In this document: positions 50,731-59,915 of the stretch, in pieces
How the letters are laid out: every line of letters begins with the position of its first letter
How positions within the stretch are numbered: position 1 is the first letter of the stretch
Source of the DNA: Duganella rivi
Lineage (GTDB): Bacteria; Pseudomonadota; Gammaproteobacteria; Burkholderiales; Burkholderiaceae_D
Direction: 5' to 3'
DNA length: 64,000 bases
Assembly: GCF_009857435.1 (NCBI RefSeq)
Contig: NZ_WWCK01000006.1
Coordinates: 1-64,000, forward strand
Notes under the pieces: model-generated
Databases searched by the model: none
Told to the model about the DNA's origin: nothing
What the model saw: only the letters and a program-made list of their open reading frames with translations
Program-made: the position numbers and the translations under genes

Positions 50731-53718
50731 TCAGAACTTGTAGCGCAGGCCCAGCATGTAACGCGGACCAGCTTGCGTCACATTCAGGGTGGCCGCCTCG
50801 GTACGGCCGTGCTGGCGCGTAGTGCGGTCGGTGAGGTTGATCGCCTCGGCCTGGAAGCTCAGGTTCTTGTTGAAATTGTAGCCCACGCTGAGGTCGACCT
50901 GGCCATACGCATCGGTGTACACCGGTGCGGCGCGGCCATTGCCGTCCACCGTGGCGGCCAGGAAGGAATCGCGCCAGTTGTAAGCCAGGCGCACCGACCA
51001 GTCCTTGTTCTCGAAGATACCAACCAGGTTGGCCGAGTTGCTCAGGCCCAGGATCGCGAACTGGTCGTTCACGTCGGCGTTGTTGTACTTCAGCGGCGAG
51101 TGCACGTAGGTGTAGTTCGCCTGCACGCCAAAGCCGCTCTGGCCAAACATATGCTGCACGTTGGCCTCGGCGCCGCTGACGTTGGCCGACTTCTGGTTGG
51201 CGTAGGTGGTGGTGTTGAACATCAGCAGCGGATCGCTCGCCAGGCCAGTGATGGTGCCGTCCAGATTGCCGTCGCCCTTCACGCCGGTCTTCTTCACGCC
51301 CGGCTGGCCGTCGAAGTTGCTCAGAATGTAGTTGCGGATGCAGTTGGTGTTGGCGGCGGTACAGCCGCTGGCCAGCGCCTGCTTGTAGTAGGCGCCGCCG
51401 ATCGGGGTGTGCAGGTCGTACAGCGACTGCGACACCAGCGTCTGGCCCGCGTAGTTGTCCATCTTCTTGCGGAAGTAGGCCAGCGACAGCACGCTCTGCT
51501 TGTCGTAATACCATTCCCACGACAGATCCAGGTTCTTGGCCTTGACCGGTTTCAGCGCCGGATTGCCCACGGCGGCGCTGCCGCCGGCGAACACGTCAGC
51601 GATGGTGCCCAGCGTCAGGCCGCCTTGCAGCTGGTCGAAGCGGGCGCGGCCGATGGTCGCGCCGGCGCTGGCGCGCAGCTTCATGTCGCTGCGGATGTCG
51701 GCGTCGATATTCAGCGCCGGCAGCACGTTGGTGTACGAGGCGTCGGTGTTGGTGAAGGCCTGGCCGCCAAAGGTCAGCGGCAGCTCATTTTGCGCCACCC
51801 ACACCACGGCCGTGCCCGGCAGTACCTGGGCGATCGAGGTGACCTTGGTGCGTTCCACGCGCACGCCGGCCGAGGTGTGCACCGGAATCGCGGTATCCCA
51901 GTCGGTGCCCAGCGAGGCGTAGACCGAGGTGACTTTTTCCTGGATCGAACGGTCGGTGTCCGGCTTGCCCTTGTTCGGCAGGTAGGCGGCCTGGTTGCCG
52001 ACGGCGTTGGCCGTGGCCTGGCGCACGGTGGCGAAGTCGAAGCTGTACAGGGTGGCAAACAGGTTAGGCGAGCCGGAACCGCCCAGCTTGTCGAAGAACG
52101 ACGACATCGGGTTGGCCGTCCACAGGCTGGCCGGGTAGTCCGACGGCTTGGTGGCGCCGCCCCAGGTGTTGTTCTGCACGTTGGCGTAGGTCGAGCGGTT
52201 GGTGCTGTCGGTGTAGCTGACGCCGAAGTTCAGGTCGGACGCCTCCATCAGCTTCAGGCTGGCCTTGGCCTGGGCCTGCTTGACGGTCGACTTCACGTAG
52301 GCCTCGTGGAACCACGAACCGGCCGCCTGGATCGGCGCGGCGGCCAGGTTGGCGGCTGGCATGGTCAGAATCGGCAGCTCGGTGCTGAAGTCGATCTTGG
52401 TGGTGCCGCGGCTGAAGCTGGCGTTGGACAGCGAGTTCTCGGAGCCGAACGGGCTGTCGGAACCCGACTCGGCGGTCGAGTGGTGGGCGTCGAACTCCAC
52501 TTTCAGATCCGGCGTGGCTTTCCACACGGCGTTGAAGCCCAACGACTTGTTCTTGGTCTTGGTGGCGAAATCGCCGCCCACCACCGAGATATCCTGCGGC
52601 GTCGGGTAGACTTCCTGGTAGCTGATCGGGCTGACCACGTGGCCGCTCGGCCACACGCTGGTCGAGGTCGGGGTCTGCGCGAACCACACGCTCAACTCGC
52701 TACGCTTGGTCTGGATCTTCTGTTCGGAATAGGTGTAGTCGACCGTGGTGGTCAATTCCTTGACCGGGCGGAACTGCAAGGTCAGCTGGCCGTTGGTACG
52801 CTGACGCTGGATCGCCGAGCTGTTGTAGCCGAAGTTTTGCGGAACCGAGTACAGCGCATCGGGCGCCGGGCGGTTGGTGATGTTCTGCGAGCCTGGCTGG
52901 CCTGGCTGCGGCAGCGTCTGGCCATCGACCACGGCCGAGCCCAGGTAAGGGCCGCGGTAGCCGTTGAACAGGCCGGCGCGGTTGACGCCCGAGTCGCGCG
53001 ACTGGTAGCTGCCGCTGACTGCCACGCCAAAGCGGCCGTCGGCGCTGGTGTTGGAGTAGATGCCCGATACTTCCGGCGTCACGCTCTTGCCCTTGAAGGC
53101 GTCCACCACGTGGTCGTTGGAGGTGTCTTTCACCGCCTTGACGCCAACGCTCGAGTGCAGGCCCGGATTGTCGAACGGCCGGGCGCTGATGACGTTGATG
53201 GTGGCGCCGATGCCGCCGCTTGGGTTGTCGGCGCGGCCGGTCTTGTACACCTGCAGCTGCGAGATCGCTTCCGAGGCCAGGTTGGAGAAGTCGAACGAGC
53301 GGCCTTCGCGGTCGCCCAGATCCGAGGTCGGCATCTGGCGGCCATTCAGCAGCACCAGGTTGAAGTCCGGGCCCAGGCCGCGCACGGTCACTTTCTGGCC
53401 TTCGCCGTTGTTGCGGTCGATCGAGACGCCGGAAATCCGTTGCAGCGATTCGGCCAGGTTGGTATCCGGGAATTTACCCATGTCTTCGGCCACGATGCCG
53501 TCGACGATACCATCGGAATTACGCTTCATGTTCAGCGTCGACTGCATACTGGCGCGGATGCCGGTCACCACCACGGAAGGCCCGGTGGTGCTGTCGCCGG
53601 CTGGGTTGCTATCTTGTGCTTGGGCTACACTGAACGCGGCGCAAGCGCCGGCCACGGCCAAGCTCATCAGGCGGCGCTGTCGTGGCGCCTTTGAAAACGT
53701 TTTCATCGAAGTACGCAC
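50731..53718 (-). CDS. TonB-dependent outer-membrane receptor (TIGR01782-like), carbohydrate-type
   Basis: A 995-residue receptor. After a signal peptide (SLAVAGACAAFSVAQAQD) the plug has VVVTGIRASMQSTLNMKRNS, DTNLAESLQRISGVSIDR, VTVRGLGPDFNLVLLNGRQ and NPSGGIGATINV, the standard TonB-Xanth-Caul pattern. The barrel ends GPRYMLGLRYKF. A GTG at 53718 lies 5 bases after AAGGAG; ATG 53706 is an alternative. A ROK regulator is divergent from it and a cupin-like gene follows, suggesting sugar or oligosaccharide uptake under ROK control (inference). Confidence 0.93.
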   Translation of the reverse strand: MRTSMKTFSKAPRQRRLMSLAVAGACAAFSVAQAQDSNPAGDSTTGPSVVVTGIRASMQSTLNMKRNSDGIVDGIVAEDMGKFPDTNLAESLQRISGVSIDRNNGEGQKVTVRGLGPDFNLVLLNGRQMPTSDLGDREGRSFDFSNLASEAISQLQVYKTGRADNPSGGIGATINVISARPFDNPGLHSSVGVKAVKDTSNDHVVDAFKGKSVTPEVSGIYSNTSADGRFGVAVSGSYQSRDSGVNRAGLFNGYRGPYLGSAVVDGQTLPQPGQPGSQNITNRPAPDALYSVPQNFGYNSSAIQRQRTNGQLTLQFRPVKELTTTVDYTYSEQKIQTKRSELSVWFAQTPTSTSVWPSGHVVSPISYQEVYPTPQDISVVGGDFATKTKNKSLGFNAVWKATPDLKVEFDAHHSTAESGSDSPFGSENSLSNASFSRGTTKIDFSTELPILTMPAANLAAAPIQAAGSWFHEAYVKSTVKQAQAKASLKLMEASDLNFGVSYTDSTNRSTYANVQNNTWGGATKPSDYPASLWTANPMSSFFDKLGGSGSPNLFATLYSFDFATVRQATANAVGNQAAYLPNKGKPDTDRSIQEKVTSVYASLGTDWDTAIPVHTSAGVRVERTKVTSIAQVLPGTAVVWVAQNELPLTFGGQAFTNTDASYTNVLPALNIDADIRSDMKLRASAGATIGRARFDQLQGGLTLGTIADVFAGGSAAVGNPALKPVKAKNLDLSWEWYYDKQSVLSLAYFRKKMDNYAGQTLVSQSLYDLHTPIGGAYYKQALASGCTAANTNCIRNYILSNFDGQPGVKKTGVKGDGNLDGTITGLASDPLLMFNTTTYANQKSANVSGAEANVQHMFGQSGFGVQANYTYVHSPLKYNNADVNDQFAILGLSNSANLVGIFENKDWSVRLAYNWRDSFLAATVDGNGRAAPVYTDAYGQVDLSVGYNFNKNLSFQAEAINLTDRTTRQHGRTEAATLNVTQAGPRYMLGLRYKF
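53692..53705. promoter_or_regulatory. Perfect palindrome TGAAAACGTTTTCA at the receptor start codon
   Basis: A 14-base perfect palindrome overlaps the first codons of the TonB receptor (the MKTF codons). It resembles the symmetric operators of LacI-type sugar regulators. It may be a roadblock operator, but because it is coding it could be coincidental. Confidence 0.35.
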
Positions 53719-54062
53719 TTCATCTCCTTGTTTTATGTTTATTCCGGCGCTGCTTTGCCGGGGCTGATCCTACTCAAACTGACTGCTGGGTAGTTCTGTA
53801 AGGCGCCGCAGAACAGCGGACGGCGGTGTGATGCCCGCCTTGGGGAAGCTGTCCGGTCTCGTTCTTATGACTATTAGACAAGTTCAGGATAGGAGAATCC
53901 TGCTCATTCGTCAATTGATCGAACAAATTACGCACCGATTCTGCGCATCGGCTGTTGTAAGTACGCACCAAAGCGGGCCATTATGTCCGTGCGGGGAGAT
54001 TGATAGTCGTTGTGACAAGCTTGGTGTATGATCCGCAGACGCCCCATTTTGGAATCCGCACC
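53719..54062. promoter_or_regulatory. Divergent control region of the TonB receptor and ROK regulator
   Basis: This 344-base gap holds a minus-strand promoter: TTGACG (53909-53914), a 17-base spacer and TATCCT (53886-53891), giving a leader of about 160 bases for the receptor. A perfect dyad, CAGGAT-N6-ATCCTG, at 53885-53902 covers the -10 element and is a candidate ROK operator. No clear promoter was found for the ROK gene, and no credible coding frame lies in the gap. Confidence 0.6.
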
Positions 54063-55340
54063 ATGATCGTCGCTGGCGACCAGCAGTTACTCAAGCAAAT
54101 CAATCGCATGGCCCTGGTGCGCCAGTTGTGCAGCGCGCCGGGACTGTCGCGCGCGGCGCTGGCCGAGACCGTGGGCCTCACCAAGTCCACCGTCAGCCTG
54201 CTGGTGCGCGAACTGCTGGACGAAGGCTGGCTGACCGAGGCCGACATCCTGGCCACCGGCGCCCTGGGCCGCCGCGCCACCCCGCTGCAGCTGGACGGCC
54301 AACGGCTGGCCCTGCTGGGCGCCGACATGGGCATCGGCATGGCGCGCATCGTGGCCACCAATTTGCTCGGTGAAGTGCTGGCCGAGCAGGAACTGCCCTA
54401 CCTCGACGCGGCCGACACGGCCGGCTGCATCGGCTTGATGGCGCAAGGCCTGGCCGAGCTGGCCACCTGCGCGGCGCTGGCCGGGCGCACCGTGCTCGGC
54501 ATCGGCGTCGGCCTGCACGGCGTGGTGGACGACGCCACCGGCGTGCTGCACTACGCGCCCCACCTGGGCTGGCGCAACGTCGACGTGGCCAGCCAGTTGC
54601 GCGCGCAGTTTGCCGGCACGCCGCTGGCCGAGCTGCCGCTGTTCATCCAGAATGAAGCGAACGTGGCGGCGCTGGCCGAGCTGGAGTTCTCCGGCCAGAT
54701 CGACGCCGACCCGCTGATCTACCTGAGTATCGGCTACGGCGTCGGCGCCGGCATCATCGTCAACGGCCGCCTGCTGACCGGCTTGTACGGCTTTGCCGGC
54801 GAGGTTGGCCACACCATCTTGCAGCAGGGCGGCCCGCCCTGCTCATGCGGCCGGCGCGGCTGCGCCGACGCGCTGATCGGCTTGCAAGCGCTGCTGGACG
54901 AGGTGTACGGCAAGCAGCAGCCGGCCTCGCCCGAGCAGCTGGAACAATTATTCACCGAAGCGGAAGCCGGCGACGACGGCGCCGCGCGCGCCGTGGCAGC
55001 GGCCGGGCGCAATCTCGGCGTGCTGCTCAACAATCTGTGGGTGGCGTTCGACCCGATGTGCATCGTGGTCGGCGGCGCCGCGCTGCGGCTGGGCGAGCGC
55101 TTCATCGGGCCCGGCCGCGGCGTGCTGCACGACTGCGCCAGCGCCACCGGGCTGGCGGCGCCCACCATCCGCACCCCGCACTTTGGCAACAACGCGATTG
55201 CCATCGGCGGCGCCGCCATGGCGCGCCACTACCTGATGCGTCCCTTCACCGAGCCGAGCCCGGCCCGCCGCAACGCCAACAAACTGGGCGCCCTGCCGCC
55301 GGCGGTGGCGGCCGGCGTGCTGGCCCTGGGACTGAACTGA
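54063..55340 (+). CDS. ROK-family transcriptional regulator
   Basis: A 425-residue sugar-responsive repressor type protein. Residues 10-75 form a winged helix (ALAETVGLTKSTVSLLVREL), and the rest is an ROK sugar-kinase-like fold. The ROK zinc site is present: His250 in GEVGHTI and Cys260, Cys262, Cys267 in CSCGRRGCAD. ATG 54063 gives a sensible N-terminus; the extension to 54000 does not. It is divergent from the TonB receptor, which it probably controls in response to a sugar or sugar phosphate. Confidence 0.9.
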   Translation: MIVAGDQQLLKQINRMALVRQLCSAPGLSRAALAETVGLTKSTVSLLVRELLDEGWLTEADILATGALGRRATPLQLDGQRLALLGADMGIGMARIVATNLLGEVLAEQELPYLDAADTAGCIGLMAQGLAELATCAALAGRTVLGIGVGLHGVVDDATGVLHYAPHLGWRNVDVASQLRAQFAGTPLAELPLFIQNEANVAALAELEFSGQIDADPLIYLSIGYGVGAGIIVNGRLLTGLYGFAGEVGHTILQQGGPPCSCGRRGCADALIGLQALLDEVYGKQQPASPEQLEQLFTEAEAGDDGAARAVAAAGRNLGVLLNNLWVAFDPMCIVVGGAALRLGERFIGPGRGVLHDCASATGLAAPTIRTPHFGNNAIAIGGAAMARHYLMRPFTEPSPARRNANKLGALPPAVAAGVLALGLN

Positions 55341-55347
55341 AAACACA

Positions 55348-55379
55348 ACGGGCCCGGACGCTTGCGCGCGCGGGCCCGT
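55348..55379. terminator. Shared stem-loop between ROK gene and rpsJ
   Basis: ACGGGCCCG (55348-55356) pairs perfectly with CGGGCCCGT (55371-55379) over 14 bases between two convergent genes. It lacks a T-tract, so a bidirectional terminator is likely but not certain. It ends the str-rpsJ unit. Confidence 0.55.
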
Positions 55380-55416
55380 CATCAGCCGGCAGCCGCAGCT
55401 GCCAACTTAAAAACGA

Positions 55417-55734
55417 TTACTGCAGTTTGATTTCGACATCAACGCCAGCTGGCAGATCCAGCTTCATCAGGGCGTCAACGGTCTTGTCGGTTGGGTCGAC
55501 GATGTCCATCAGGCGCTGGTGGGTGCGGATTTCGAACTGGTCGCGCGAGGTCTTGTTCACGTGCGGCGAACGCAGAACGTCGAAACGCTGGATACGGGTT
55601 GGCAGTGGAACTGGGCCTTTGACCACGGCGCCGGTGCGCTTGGCGGTGTCAACGATTTCCAGGGCCGACTGGTCGATCAGCTTGTAGTCGAAAGCCTTCA
55701 GGCGGATACGGATTTTTTGATTGGTAACGGTCAT
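55417..55734 (-). CDS. rpsJ: 30S ribosomal protein S10
   Basis: S10 (105 residues) is in the small-subunit head and also works as NusE in antitermination. It has KIRIRLKAFDYKLIDQSALE and the signature segment PLPTRIQRFDVLRSPHVNK. It follows tuf and ends the str unit. Normally rplC comes next, but here the next gene on this strand is a TonB receptor and rplC is 7.5 kb away. Confidence 0.97.
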   Translation of the reverse strand: MTVTNQKIRIRLKAFDYKLIDQSALEIVDTAKRTGAVVKGPVPLPTRIQRFDVLRSPHVNKTSRDQFEIRTHQRLMDIVDPTDKTVDALMKLDLPAGVDVEIKLQ

Positions 55735-55807
55735 GATAATTCCCTAAAAGAGCGAACTGGCAACTGTGTAGCGCCAGCAATTTTAAAAAGAACGATTGAT
55801 ACTGCAA

Positions 55808-55839
55808 GGGCCGACATGGTAACACAACCATGTCGGCCC
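55808..55839 (-). terminator. Strong hairpin between tuf and rpsJ
   Basis: GGGCCGACATGGT pairs perfectly with ACCATGTCGGCCC over a 6-base loop. On the minus strand it is followed by TTGC rather than a T-tract, so it more likely protects or attenuates the tuf message than fully ends it. Confidence 0.5.
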
Positions 55840-55861
55840 CGCTTACATCAGCGCTTAAAAA

Positions 55862-57052
55862 TTAGGCGATGATCTTAGCAACAACACCTGCGCCTACGGT
55901 ACGGCCGCCTTCGCGGATTGCGAAGCGCAGACCTTCTTCCATCGCGATCGGGTTGATCAGCTTAACGGTGATCGACACGTTGTCGCCTGGCATAACCATT
56001 TCTTTGTCCGCTGGCAGTTCGATCGAACCGGTCACGTCAGTCGTACGGAAGTAGAACTGTGGACGGTAGTTGTTGAAGAACGGGGTGTGACGGCCGCCTT
56101 CGTCTTTCGACAGAACGTAGATCTCGCCGGTGAAGTGGTTGTGCGGCTTGATCGAGCCTGGCTTTGCCAGAACCTGACCACGCTGAACGTCTTCACGCTT
56201 GGTGCCGCGCAGCAGCAGACCAACGTTGTCGCCTGCTTGACCTTGGTCCAGCAGTTTGCGGAACATTTCCACGCCGGTGCAGGTGGTTTTTACGGTGTCG
56301 GTGATACCAACGATTTCGATCTCTTCGCCGACTTTGATGATGCCGCGCTCAACACGACCGGTTACCACGGTACCGCGGCCCGAGATCGAGAACACGTCTT
56401 CCACTGGCATCAGGAAGGCGCCGTCAACTGCGCGCTCTGGGGTTGGGATGTAGCTGTCCAGCGCGTCGGCCAGTTGCATGATCGCCTGTTCGCCCAGTGG
56501 GCCGGTGTCGCCGTCCAGCGCCATACGTGCCGAACCTTTTACGATTGGCAGGTCGTCGCCTGGGAACTCGTACTTCGACAGCAGTTCGCGCACTTCCATT
56601 TCCACCAGTTCCAGCAGTTCTGCGTCGTCAACCAGGTCGCACTTGTTCAGGAACACGATGATGTATGGAACGCCAACTTGGCGGGCCAGCAGGATGTGCT
56701 CGCGGGTCTGTGGCATTGGGCCGTCAGCTGCGGAGCAAACCAGGATCGCGCCGTCCATCTGCGCTGCACCGGTAATCATGTTCTTGATGTAGTCGGCGTG
56801 GCCTGGGCAGTCAACGTGAGCGTAGTGGCGGCCCGAGGTTTCGTACTCGACGTGAGCGGTGTTAATGGTAATACCGCGTGCTTTTTCTTCTGGAGCAGCG
56901 TCGATCTGGTCGTAAGCTTTAGCTTCGCCGCCGAATTTTTTCGACAGAACGGTTGCGATTGCTGCGGTCAGGGTGGTTTTGCCGTGGTCGACGTGACCGA
57001 TGGTGCCTACGTTGACGTGCGGTTTAGTCCGCTCGAACTTTTCTTTTGCCAT
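55862..57052 (-). CDS. tuf: Elongation factor Tu
   Basis: EF-Tu (396 residues) brings aminoacyl-tRNA to the ribosome. GTPase motifs GHVDHGKTT, DCPGHADY and NKCDLVDD are intact, and the C-terminal domains end GRTVGAGVVAKI. A GAGGAAG ribosome site precedes the ATG. Many betaproteobacteria have a second tuf near tRNA genes; only this copy lies in the window. Confidence 0.98.
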   Translation of the reverse strand: MAKEKFERTKPHVNVGTIGHVDHGKTTLTAAIATVLSKKFGGEAKAYDQIDAAPEEKARGITINTAHVEYETSGRHYAHVDCPGHADYIKNMITGAAQMDGAILVCSAADGPMPQTREHILLARQVGVPYIIVFLNKCDLVDDAELLELVEMEVRELLSKYEFPGDDLPIVKGSARMALDGDTGPLGEQAIMQLADALDSYIPTPERAVDGAFLMPVEDVFSISGRGTVVTGRVERGIIKVGEEIEIVGITDTVKTTCTGVEMFRKLLDQGQAGDNVGLLLRGTKREDVQRGQVLAKPGSIKPHNHFTGEIYVLSKDEGGRHTPFFNNYRPQFYFRTTDVTGSIELPADKEMVMPGDNVSITVKLINPIAMEEGLRFAIREGGRTVGAGVVAKIIA

Positions 57053-57083
57053 TTTGATTCTTCCTCAAACTAAGTTTTAAATG

Positions 57084-57110
57084 TGCAGCCGGATGATCTA
57101 CCCGGCTGCA
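57084..57110 (-). other. Hairpin between fusA and tuf
   Basis: TGCAGCCGG pairs perfectly with CCGGCTGCA across a 9-base loop in the 70-base gap. It has no T-tract and may be an mRNA processing or attenuation element of the str operon. Confidence 0.4.
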
Positions 57111-57122
57111 AAAATACCAGAA

Positions 57123-59228
57123 TTACTTCGCTTTCGCGGTAACGATCGCGTCGATAACGTGCTTAGGCGCCTCGGAGTAGTGCTTGAACTCCATGGTGTA
57201 GGTTGCACGGCCTTGCGTTGCGGAACGCAGGGTGGTCGAGTAACCAAACATTTCCGACAGTGGCACTTCGGCTTTGATGATCTTGCCGCCGCCGCCTGGG
57301 ATTTCGTCCATGCCCTGCACCATACCACGGCGGGACGACAGGTCGCCCATCACGGTACCGGCGTAGTCTTCCGGCGTTTCCACTTCCACAGCCATCATTG
57401 GTTCCAGGATGACTGGGTTAGCGCGTTTGCACGCTTCTTTGAATGCCATCGAACCGGCCATGCGGAATGCATTTTCGTTCGAGTCAACATCGTGGTACGA
57501 ACCGAAGGTCAGGGTGACTTTAACGTCAACCACTGGGTAGCCAGCCAGAACACCGGTGTTCAGGGTTTCACGCACGCCTTTTTCAACTGCAGGGATGAAT
57601 TCACGTGGAATCACACCGCCCTTGATTGCGTCGACGAACTCGAAGCCTTTACCTTGTTCCTGTGGTTCCAGGGTCACAACAGCGTGACCGTACTGACCAC
57701 GACCGCCCGACTGCTTAACGAACTTGCCTTCCACATCGGTAACCGATTTGCGCACGGTTTCGCGGTAGGCAACCTGTGGTTTGCCCACGGTGGCTTCCAC
57801 GCCGAATTCGCGCTTCATACGGTCAACGATAATTTCCAGGTGCAGCTCGCCCATACCACCGATGATGGTCTGGCCCGACTCTTCGTCGGTCTTCACGCGG
57901 AACGATGGGTCTTCCTGAGCCAGACGGTTCAGGGCCAGGCCCATTTTCTCCTGGTCAGCCTTGGTCTTAGGCTCAACTGCCTGCTGGATCACTGGCTCTG
58001 GGAACACCATCTTTTCCAGGGTGATGATCGACGCTGGATCGCACAGGGTTTCGCCGGTGGTCACGTCTTTCAGACCCACTGCAGCGGCGATGTCGCCGGC
58101 GCGCACTTCTTTGATCTCTTCGCGCTGGTTAGCGTGCATCTGCAGAATACGGCCCAGGCGCTCTTTGCGGCCTTTCACCGAGTTGTAGACGGTATCGCCA
58201 GCGTTGATCACGCCCGAGTACACGCGGAAGAAGGCCAGCTGGCCCACGAACGGGTCGGTCATGATCTTGAAGGCCAGCGCCGAGAACTTCTCGTCGTCGG
58301 CTGCTTTACGGGTGGCTGGCTGTTCGTCTTCGTCGGTACCGGCAACGGCAGCGATGTCCACTGGCGATGGCAAGTATTCGATCACGGCGTCCAGCATGGC
58401 CTGCACGCCCTTGTTCTTGAAGGCGGTGCCGCACAGCATAGGAACGATCTCGGAAGCGATGGTGCGGTCGCGCAGCGCTTTCTTGATCTCGGCTTCCGAC
58501 AGGTCGCCTTCTTCCAGGTACTTGTTCATCAGGTCTTCGTTCGCTTCAGCAGCGGCTTCAACCATCTTCTCGCGCCACTCAGCGGCCGAATCCGCCAGCT
58601 CAGCAGGGATATCGACGTAGTCGAACTTCATGCCTTGCGAAGCGTCGTCCCACAGGATCGCTTTCATCTTGACCAGGTCGATCACGCCTTTGAAGTTGTC
58701 TTCGGCGCCGATCGGGATCTGGATCAGGACTGGGTTGGCCTTCAGGCGGGCGCGCATCTGGTCGTAAACTTTGAAGAAGTTTGCGCCGGTACGGTCCATC
58801 TTGTTGACGAAGGCCAGACGTGGCACTTTGTACTTGTTAGCCTGACGCCATACGGTTTCCGACTGTGGCTGAACGCCGCCCACTGCGCAGTAAACCATGC
58901 AAGCACCGTCCAACACGCGCATCGAACGTTCAACTTCAATGGTGAAGTCAACGTGGCCTGGGGTGTCGATGATGTTGATGTGGTGTTCTGGGAAGTTGTT
59001 CGCCATGCCTTTCCAGAAGCAGGTGGTCGCAGCGGAGGTAATGGTAATACCGCGCTCTTGTTCCTGTTCCATCCAGTCCATGGTGGCGGCGCCATCGTGA
59101 ACTTCACCGATCTTGTGGTTCACGCCCGTGTAGAACAGAACGCGCTCGGTGGTGGTGGTCTTACCTGCATCGATGTGAGCGGAGATACCGATGTTACGGT
59201 AGCGCTCGATGGGGGTCTTGCGGGCCAT
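57123..59228 (-). CDS. fusA: Elongation factor G
   Basis: EF-G (701 residues) drives translocation and ribosome recycling. ATG 59228 gives the conserved start MARKTPIERYRNIGISAHID; GTPase motifs are AHIDAGKTTTTERVLF, DTPGHVDF and NKMDRTGA, and domain IV/V segments are complete to the end ATYTMEFKHYSEAPKHV. A frame extending upstream to 59303 is not used. It lies in the str operon between rpsG and tuf. Confidence 0.98.
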   Translation of the reverse strand: MARKTPIERYRNIGISAHIDAGKTTTTERVLFYTGVNHKIGEVHDGAATMDWMEQEQERGITITSAATTCFWKGMANNFPEHHINIIDTPGHVDFTIEVERSMRVLDGACMVYCAVGGVQPQSETVWRQANKYKVPRLAFVNKMDRTGANFFKVYDQMRARLKANPVLIQIPIGAEDNFKGVIDLVKMKAILWDDASQGMKFDYVDIPAELADSAAEWREKMVEAAAEANEDLMNKYLEEGDLSEAEIKKALRDRTIASEIVPMLCGTAFKNKGVQAMLDAVIEYLPSPVDIAAVAGTDEDEQPATRKAADDEKFSALAFKIMTDPFVGQLAFFRVYSGVINAGDTVYNSVKGRKERLGRILQMHANQREEIKEVRAGDIAAAVGLKDVTTGETLCDPASIITLEKMVFPEPVIQQAVEPKTKADQEKMGLALNRLAQEDPSFRVKTDEESGQTIIGGMGELHLEIIVDRMKREFGVEATVGKPQVAYRETVRKSVTDVEGKFVKQSGGRGQYGHAVVTLEPQEQGKGFEFVDAIKGGVIPREFIPAVEKGVRETLNTGVLAGYPVVDVKVTLTFGSYHDVDSNENAFRMAGSMAFKEACKRANPVILEPMMAVEVETPEDYAGTVMGDLSSRRGMVQGMDEIPGGGGKIIKAEVPLSEMFGYSTTLRSATQGRATYTMEFKHYSEAPKHVIDAIVTAKAK

Positions 59229-59312
59229 AATTAATCCTAAATCGTTTAATGGACAAAACCGAGCGCCATTTTTGCTGACAAAAATGAGCCCGGCCTCGAA
59301 CAACGGATAACA

Positions 59313-59330
59313 GCCGGCTCAGGAGCCGGC
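59313..59330 (-). other. Hairpin between rpsG and fusA
   Basis: GCCGGCTC-AG-GAGCCGGC forms a tight 8-base stem in the 110-base gap, 9 bases before the rpsG stop on the window coordinates. It has no T-tract. In E. coli the rpsG region of the str mRNA is the S7 control site, so a regulatory role is possible. Confidence 0.4.
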
Positions 59331-59338
59331 CGATTTTA

Positions 59339-59809
59339 TTAGAAGCGGAAGTGCGAGAACGCTTTGTTCGCTTCAGCCATGCGGTGAACTTCGTCACGCT
59401 TCTTCATCGCACCGCCACGGCCTTCAGCGGCTTCCAGCAGTTCGCCGGCCAGACGTTGTGGCATCGATTTTTCGCTGCGCTTGTTGGCAGCTTCACGCAG
59501 CCAACGCATGGACAGAGCCATACGGCGCACTGGGCGGACTTCAACCGGCACCTGGTAGTTAGCACCACCAACGCGACGGGATTTCACTTCAACCAGCGGC
59601 TTGGCGTTGTTGATTGCGGTAGCAAACACTTCCAGCGGATCTTTGCCGGACTTTTGCGAGATGTGCTCGAAAGCACCGTAGATGATGTTCTCTGCAACCG
59701 ATTTTTTACCGGACAGCATCAGAACGTTTACGAATTTGGCGACATCGGTGTTGCCGAATTTTGGATCCGGCAGGATCTCGCGCTTGGGTACTTCACGACG
59801 ACGTGGCAT
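59339..59809 (-). CDS. rpsG: 30S ribosomal protein S7
   Basis: S7 (156 residues) nucleates assembly of the small-subunit head and controls str-operon translation in E. coli. It starts MPRRREVPKREILPDPKFG; ALSMRWLREAANKRSEKSM and the C-terminal HRMAEANKAFSHFRF are conserved. Confidence 0.98.
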   Translation of the reverse strand: MPRRREVPKREILPDPKFGNTDVAKFVNVLMLSGKKSVAENIIYGAFEHISQKSGKDPLEVFATAINNAKPLVEVKSRRVGGANYQVPVEVRPVRRMALSMRWLREAANKRSEKSMPQRLAGELLEAAEGRGGAMKKRDEVHRMAEANKAFSHFRF

Positions 59810-59915
59810 GTCATTTCCTTTTATCTTCAGTTGAGTGCCTTGCGGTCACTCGCGGCGGCCATCATAGCCAACCACTTACTCGGTCTCGCGACCGGCTCAA
59901 CTCAATTAATGTAGA

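Noticed and set aside
50614..53694. A 1026-residue open frame opposite the second TonB receptor
   Set aside because: Same codon-phase effect as above; the receptor on the minus strand has complete plug and barrel signatures.
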